Position numbers and translations under genes: made by a program | Shown here: positions 60,371-64,000 of the stretch, piece by piece | Layout: each line of letters starts with the position of its first letter | Numbering within the stretch: the first letter of the stretch is position 1 | Assembly (NCBI GenBank): GCA_003508835.1 | Contig: PUFA01000068.1 | Span: 9,371,501-9,435,500, forward strand | Length of the DNA stretch: 64,000 nt | Direction: 5' to 3' | Source: Eonycteris spelaea | Taxonomy: Eukaryota > Chordata > Mammalia > Chiroptera > Pteropodidae | Notes under the pieces: generated by a model | Databases searched by the model: none | What the model saw: only the letters and a program-made list of their open reading frames with translations | Told to the model about the DNA's origin: nothing

Positions 60371-61289
60371 ACTTTCTGATAAGGAGAATTGCCATATTTC
60401 ATCACTTCAAAAATCCACATGTTTTAAATTTTAACTTCTCTGAAATCAGGAATTTTGATGGTGTGCTATAGTTTGATTGAAAGTGTTTTTTGTTTGTTTC
60501 TTGGTATTTCACAAAATAAAGATTATCTTAAGAATAATGGCATCATAGATTTGATACAGTACAGTATTTATGTAACTCATTGCCAGATCAAAGACACATC
60601 TGATGCTTGATTCAGCAGTTGTGTCAACCTAAAAGTGGTGTAGAGAAATAAATACGGGTGTTTAAGCACTGAAAAATACAGATCGGAAAGGACATTCTGA
60701 ATATTATTTTATTTTTTCACTTATCTTGATAGTGACCTGATAAACTCAGGTATTAATTTAATCTTAGTGATAGCCACACATTCATTTAACAAATGTTTAA
60801 TCCCTACTACTCAGTCACTGCTGAGAAGAGATAGGTGTTTGTGATGGCATCTATACTTTTTTATTTAAAGAAAGTAAATGTATTTTTCAGTTTATATATT
60901 ATTACTGTAAAAATTTAAATATTGCAGATTAAGTGAAGGTCCTCTGATATCTACCTTTTCTACAACAGTTGTCAACAGATTTTTCCCAAGCCTGATAAAC
61001 GGGTAGATTATAAATCAAATTGTAATATACTTTGCTTTTCTGTCTCTTTTTCATTTCATCCAACAATGTAATATTTTATTTTTTATGTCATTATATAAAA
61101 GATACTAACATGTTGGTCTTTATTCATGCTGTATTATTTTATATTTTCCATTTGTATGCATTCTTGCTTCTTTTTCTCTTTTTTGATTTTTGCTAGATCT
61201 GTTTTTCTCCTTGTTTCTTTCTTCTTCCAGGGATTTAAACATTCTGTACCCTAATTCTTTTTTTTTCTGTACCCTAATTCTAACCTGTT

Positions 61290-61500
61290 CAAGTGAGAGG
61301 CAGAATGTAGTAGTTAAGAGGGCTGTGGTGCCTTATTGCTTGGATTCAGATACTGACTCCACCATTTGCAAACTTAGTGACCTTGGACATGTTACATAAA
61401 CCTACTATGCCTCAGTTTGTTCCTTTTAAGTTAAACTGAGATAATACTTATATGTAAATTCCTTAAAATATCACCTGACATATTCAGAGTAACCTCATGA
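61290..61500 (+). repeat. MIR SINE fossil
   Basis: GAATGTAGTAGTTAAGAGGG, AGTGACCTTGGACATGTTAC and CCTCAGTTTGTTCC fit MIR. Confidence 0.75.
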
Positions 61501-62089
61501 TAAAAGCTCATATTAGTTGTCTAAATTATATTTTTAGTCTTATATTTTTAGTTAATATTTTAAACTATATCACCATGAAAGAATTAAATGGAATTTATGA
61601 TAACTTCTACCAAGATCACCTCAGATCAAAATGAAAGTTTTAGTGTGCTTTTATTTGGTTGCCTCATACTGTTTAATTTGGAATTTAGTTTCAGCTTATG
61701 TTTTTATAATATATCTCTTATTTTAAGAATTTTTTCTTAAACTATGCATTCATCTTTATACATACATTATGAAAATTATTTAGCTCCAACTTGCTTACCA
61801 TTGTGCTTTTTATCCTACAGTTGCCTTTTAAAATTCGTTGTTCTAACTCCTATTTGACTGGAACACATTCTCTACTAATTGTTTTTCAGAATGCGTTTAT
61901 AAGTAGTATACTCCTTGGGACCTTACATGTCTGAAACTGCCTTTCTTTTGCTCTCATACATAAATGGAATTCTTTCAGAACTCTGTAAATATTACTGTGC
62001 TGCTGTTTAGTATTTAATGTTGCAGTTAGGATGTTTGATGTCAATCTGGTTCTCTTTCTTTCATAAAAAGCTTATTTTTACTGGCTCAA

Positions 62090-63140
62090 AGTTATAAACT
62101 TTTCTTTCTATTTAGAATTCAGAAATTTCACCAGGATGTGTCTAGGTATGTGTTTCCTTTCGATAGTCTTAGTGACCTTCATTGGGACTTTGAAGTCTCA
62201 ACTCTGTTTTGAACATGAGTTCCCCCTCTCCATTATTTCTTTAATTACTACTTTTTCCATCCAGTCCAGTCTCTCATAATAGATATTGTTATCTTCTGGA
62301 TCTATTTTACCTTATCTTTTCTCTCATAATTTCAGGGGTTTCCCCCCCCCCTTTGGCTATATTCTGAGAAATTCCTCAATATGCTTTCTTAATTTACCAT
62401 TTCAGTTTTCATCATTTTTCATTCTAGTATTCGATTGTTTGATTTTATTATCATAGTAGTTTCCTCTTATTCACAGGAGATAACTTCCAAGACCTCCAGC
62501 GAGTTTCTGAAACTGCAGATAGTATTGAACTCCATATATGCTATGTGTTCTCTTCCACATGCATTCCTTTTCAACTTGAAAGAAGCACTTTATGGCTTCT
62601 CTTTGGCATATCCTAATTGCCGGCATCATTGCTCTTGTGCTTTGAGGCCACTATTAAGTAGAATAAGAATTATTTGAACACAAGCACTGTGATACTTCAG
62701 CAGTCAATCTGATAACCAAGATGATCACTAGGTGAAAAACAGGTGGTTGGTATATGTAGCATGGATACGCTGAACAACGGGGTGATTCATGTCCCAGGTG
62801 GAACAGTGAGATTTCATCATGTTGCTGAGAATGGTGTACAGTTTGAAACTTAAGAAATTATTTATTTCTGGAATTTTCCATTTAATATTTTCAGACTACG
62901 GTTGACCATGGGTAACCAAAACAACAGAAAGTGAAACCGTGGATAAGGAGACATTACTGTTTATTTCCAAGTGTGCTTTCTTCTCTGTACCTTTTTTGTA
63001 GCATTTTCTCTTGCTCTATCAATGCAGTAGCCTTTCAAATCTCCTTAACTCTCACGGTGGTTACTCGTTCAAAAATTTTTAAAAGGTTTCTTTGCTTTCT
63101 TGCCTTTACACTCTCCTTTACAATCTCATGATTATCCTTA
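62090..63140 (-). mobile_element. Antisense LINE-1/HAL1-like fossil, split by a Tigger
   Basis: ACCAGGATGTGTCTAGGTAT, CCATTATTTCTTTAATTACT and TTTCTCTCATAATTTCAGGG resemble antisense ORF1 of an old LINE-1 relative, resuming after the Tigger insert at about 62960. It contains a C run at 62342-62351. Confidence 0.45.
62455..62959 (-). mobile_element. Tigger-type (TcMar) DNA transposon fossil
   Basis: The minus strand begins CAGTAATGTCTCCTTATCCA, then CGGTTTCACTTTCTGTTG and GAAAATATTAAATGGAAAAT, the 5' end of Tigger3/7-like elements. The opposite end (TAGTAGTTTCCTCTTATTCA) is the diverged inverted repeat. Only about 500 bases remain, so most of the transposase is lost. Confidence 0.75.
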
Positions 63141-63587
63141 TAACATCCAGTAATTTGCCATTGTCTTTTCATACTTATAAATGAAAGTCTAGACTAGTTT
63201 AAATTGGTAATTAGTATAAGCTTCCCCCACAGCTGTAGGTCAATGCTTGATTTTCCCTAGTGGGCCTCACTTTTCCACTGCTTTCCTTCCTCATCCCAAG
63301 GAAAAAGTAGGGGTTCTTAGTGGTAGATTTCTACTTCATGTAGCATGTAGGTGAGGCTTTCTGCTCTGTTTTGGGGTTTGGGGAAAGTTCTCAAATCTCT
63401 TTGTATTTTACTGCTTGGAAGCTCTCTAAGCTGGTTCTATCTAAGCAGGCCAAAAAATGCACTGCTTAGATTGCTTCCTTTCAGCCCCTGCTCAGCTGGA
63501 GTTCTTCCATTCAGCCGTCTCACCCTTAACAGTTGTTGGTTGGTTAACCTCACTATCAAATTTCTGTTCCACTCTGGTAGTTTAGAA

Positions 63588-63659
63588 AGTTTCAAGAGCT
63601 ACCTATTTAGGAAAAGAGTTAAAGTTTCAAGTGCTACCAGTTTAGGAAAACAATTTAAC
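63588..63659. repeat. 36-base imperfect tandem duplication
   Basis: AGTTTCAAGAGCTACC..TTTAGGAAAAGAGTTAA is followed at once by AGTTTCAAGTGCTACC..TTTAGGAAAACAATTTAA. Confidence 0.8.
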
Positions 63660-64000
63660 TGAATGTTGCTTGTAGAGTAAGTTTCCATTGGCCATTTCTC
63701 ATTTATTCTTTCATTCAACAAATATTTATTGAATAGCTGATTATGTCAGGAGTATATCATGAACAATACAAAGTCCCTACTCATAGAGCTTTCATTTTAG
63801 TAGATAGGTTATTAAAAACCTTGACACCATTCTCTGACATGCTTTTATGTAAGGAAAGGAGTGTTTGTTTTTCTTTACTGGAACGTTATTCCTCCAATGA
63901 GTAATATATTAATGAAAATAAATTGGAAGTTTTATGCAGAAATTACAAAAAATAAAATGTACAGAGATCAAAAGGAAAAATATCTTGTGTGATAAGTTGT

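Larger units (their letters stand above)
1..64000 (+). other. INTS4: INTS4 gene, internal part (15 coding exons, both ends outside the window)
   Basis: Joined exons at 2802-59822 read as one open frame matching Integrator complex subunit 4, which I recognise from memory. INTS4 is a nuclear HEAT-repeat scaffold. With the nuclease pair INTS9/INTS11 it forms the Integrator cleavage module, which cuts U-snRNA 3' ends and attenuates promoter-proximal transcription. The encoded segment is about residues 122-743 of roughly 963. Recurrent HEAT helices are visible, such as DPRVRTAAIKAM in exon B, EVRIAAVEALCMLAQ in H and EEVRLQSIHTMRKISN in H. All 14 complete introns have GT-AG ends; 13 look U2-type and one (44985-47284) U12-type. 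The intact frame over 15 exons excludes a processed or decayed INTS4 pseudogene copy. The promoter, start codon, last exons and poly(A) site are not in the window. Confidence 0.97.
59823..64000 (+). other. INTS4: INTS4 intron downstream of exon O (partial)
   Basis: Contains MIR pieces (60170-60370, 61290-61500), an antisense LINE-1/HAL1-like fossil (about 62090-63140) with a Tigger element in it (62455-62959), and a 36-base imperfect tandem duplication at 63588-63659. No further INTS4 exon was found. Confidence 0.87.

Noticed and set aside
59823..64000. Next INTS4 exon (expected to start Leu-Asp-Pro-Leu-Phe-Gly)
   Set aside because: No matching sequence after a splice acceptor was found in this stretch; it must lie beyond 64000.

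Overview
The window is a 64 kb internal piece of one protein-coding gene on the + strand: INTS4, which encodes subunit 4 of the Integrator complex. Fifteen coding exons can be placed to the base (A to O here, between 2802 and 59822). All have AG/GT borders, compatible phases and no stop or frameshift. Joined, they give 1,864 coding bases. By my recollection of the human protein (963 residues) this is about residues 122 to 743. The start codon and first exons lie to the left of the window, and the C-terminal exons and 3' UTR lie to the right. I found no second gene. Small ORFs elsewhere are chance readings of introns or repeat remnants.

The organism is a placental mammal, shown by the INTS4 protein, MIR and L2 fossils, MaLR LTRs, Tigger/hAT fossils and several ages of LINE-1. 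Lineage clues are two 5S rRNA-derived retroposons and two copies of a tRNA-derived SINE, together with LINE-1 3' ends of a laurasiatherian type. 5S-derived SINEs in mammals are known to me chiefly from fruit bats, so I favour a bat, possibly a pteropodid. This is inference, not proof.

Layout: 1-2801 intron; exon A; a 16.4 kb intron with a nested repeat stack (LINE-1 with two 5S-derived inserts at 4870-8324, an apparently 5'-inverted LINE-1, MaLR LTRs, an antisense ERV LTR, ancient LINE-1 pieces); exons B to E, clustered in 4.4 kb, with a 132-base near-perfect hairpin in the B-C intron; a 5.1 kb intron; exons F and G; a 6.6 kb intron holding an antisense, internally deleted LINE-1 and an older one; exons H and I; a second copy of the ERV LTR at 43741-44305; exon J; a 2.3 kb minor-spliceosome (U12-type) intron; exons K and L; a 6.4 kb intron; exons M, N and O; and a final intron with a Tigger fossil.

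Function: the exons encode most of the HEAT-repeat body of INTS4 and the start of its C-terminal half. INTS4 is the scaffold of the Integrator cleavage module with INTS9 and INTS11, which cuts snRNA precursors and many promoter-proximal nascent RNAs in the nucleus.

I see no new biological system here. The best items for a second look are the U12 intron, the 5S-derived retroposons, the hairpin, the tRNA-SINEs with a variable internal tandem repeat, and the LTR pair.
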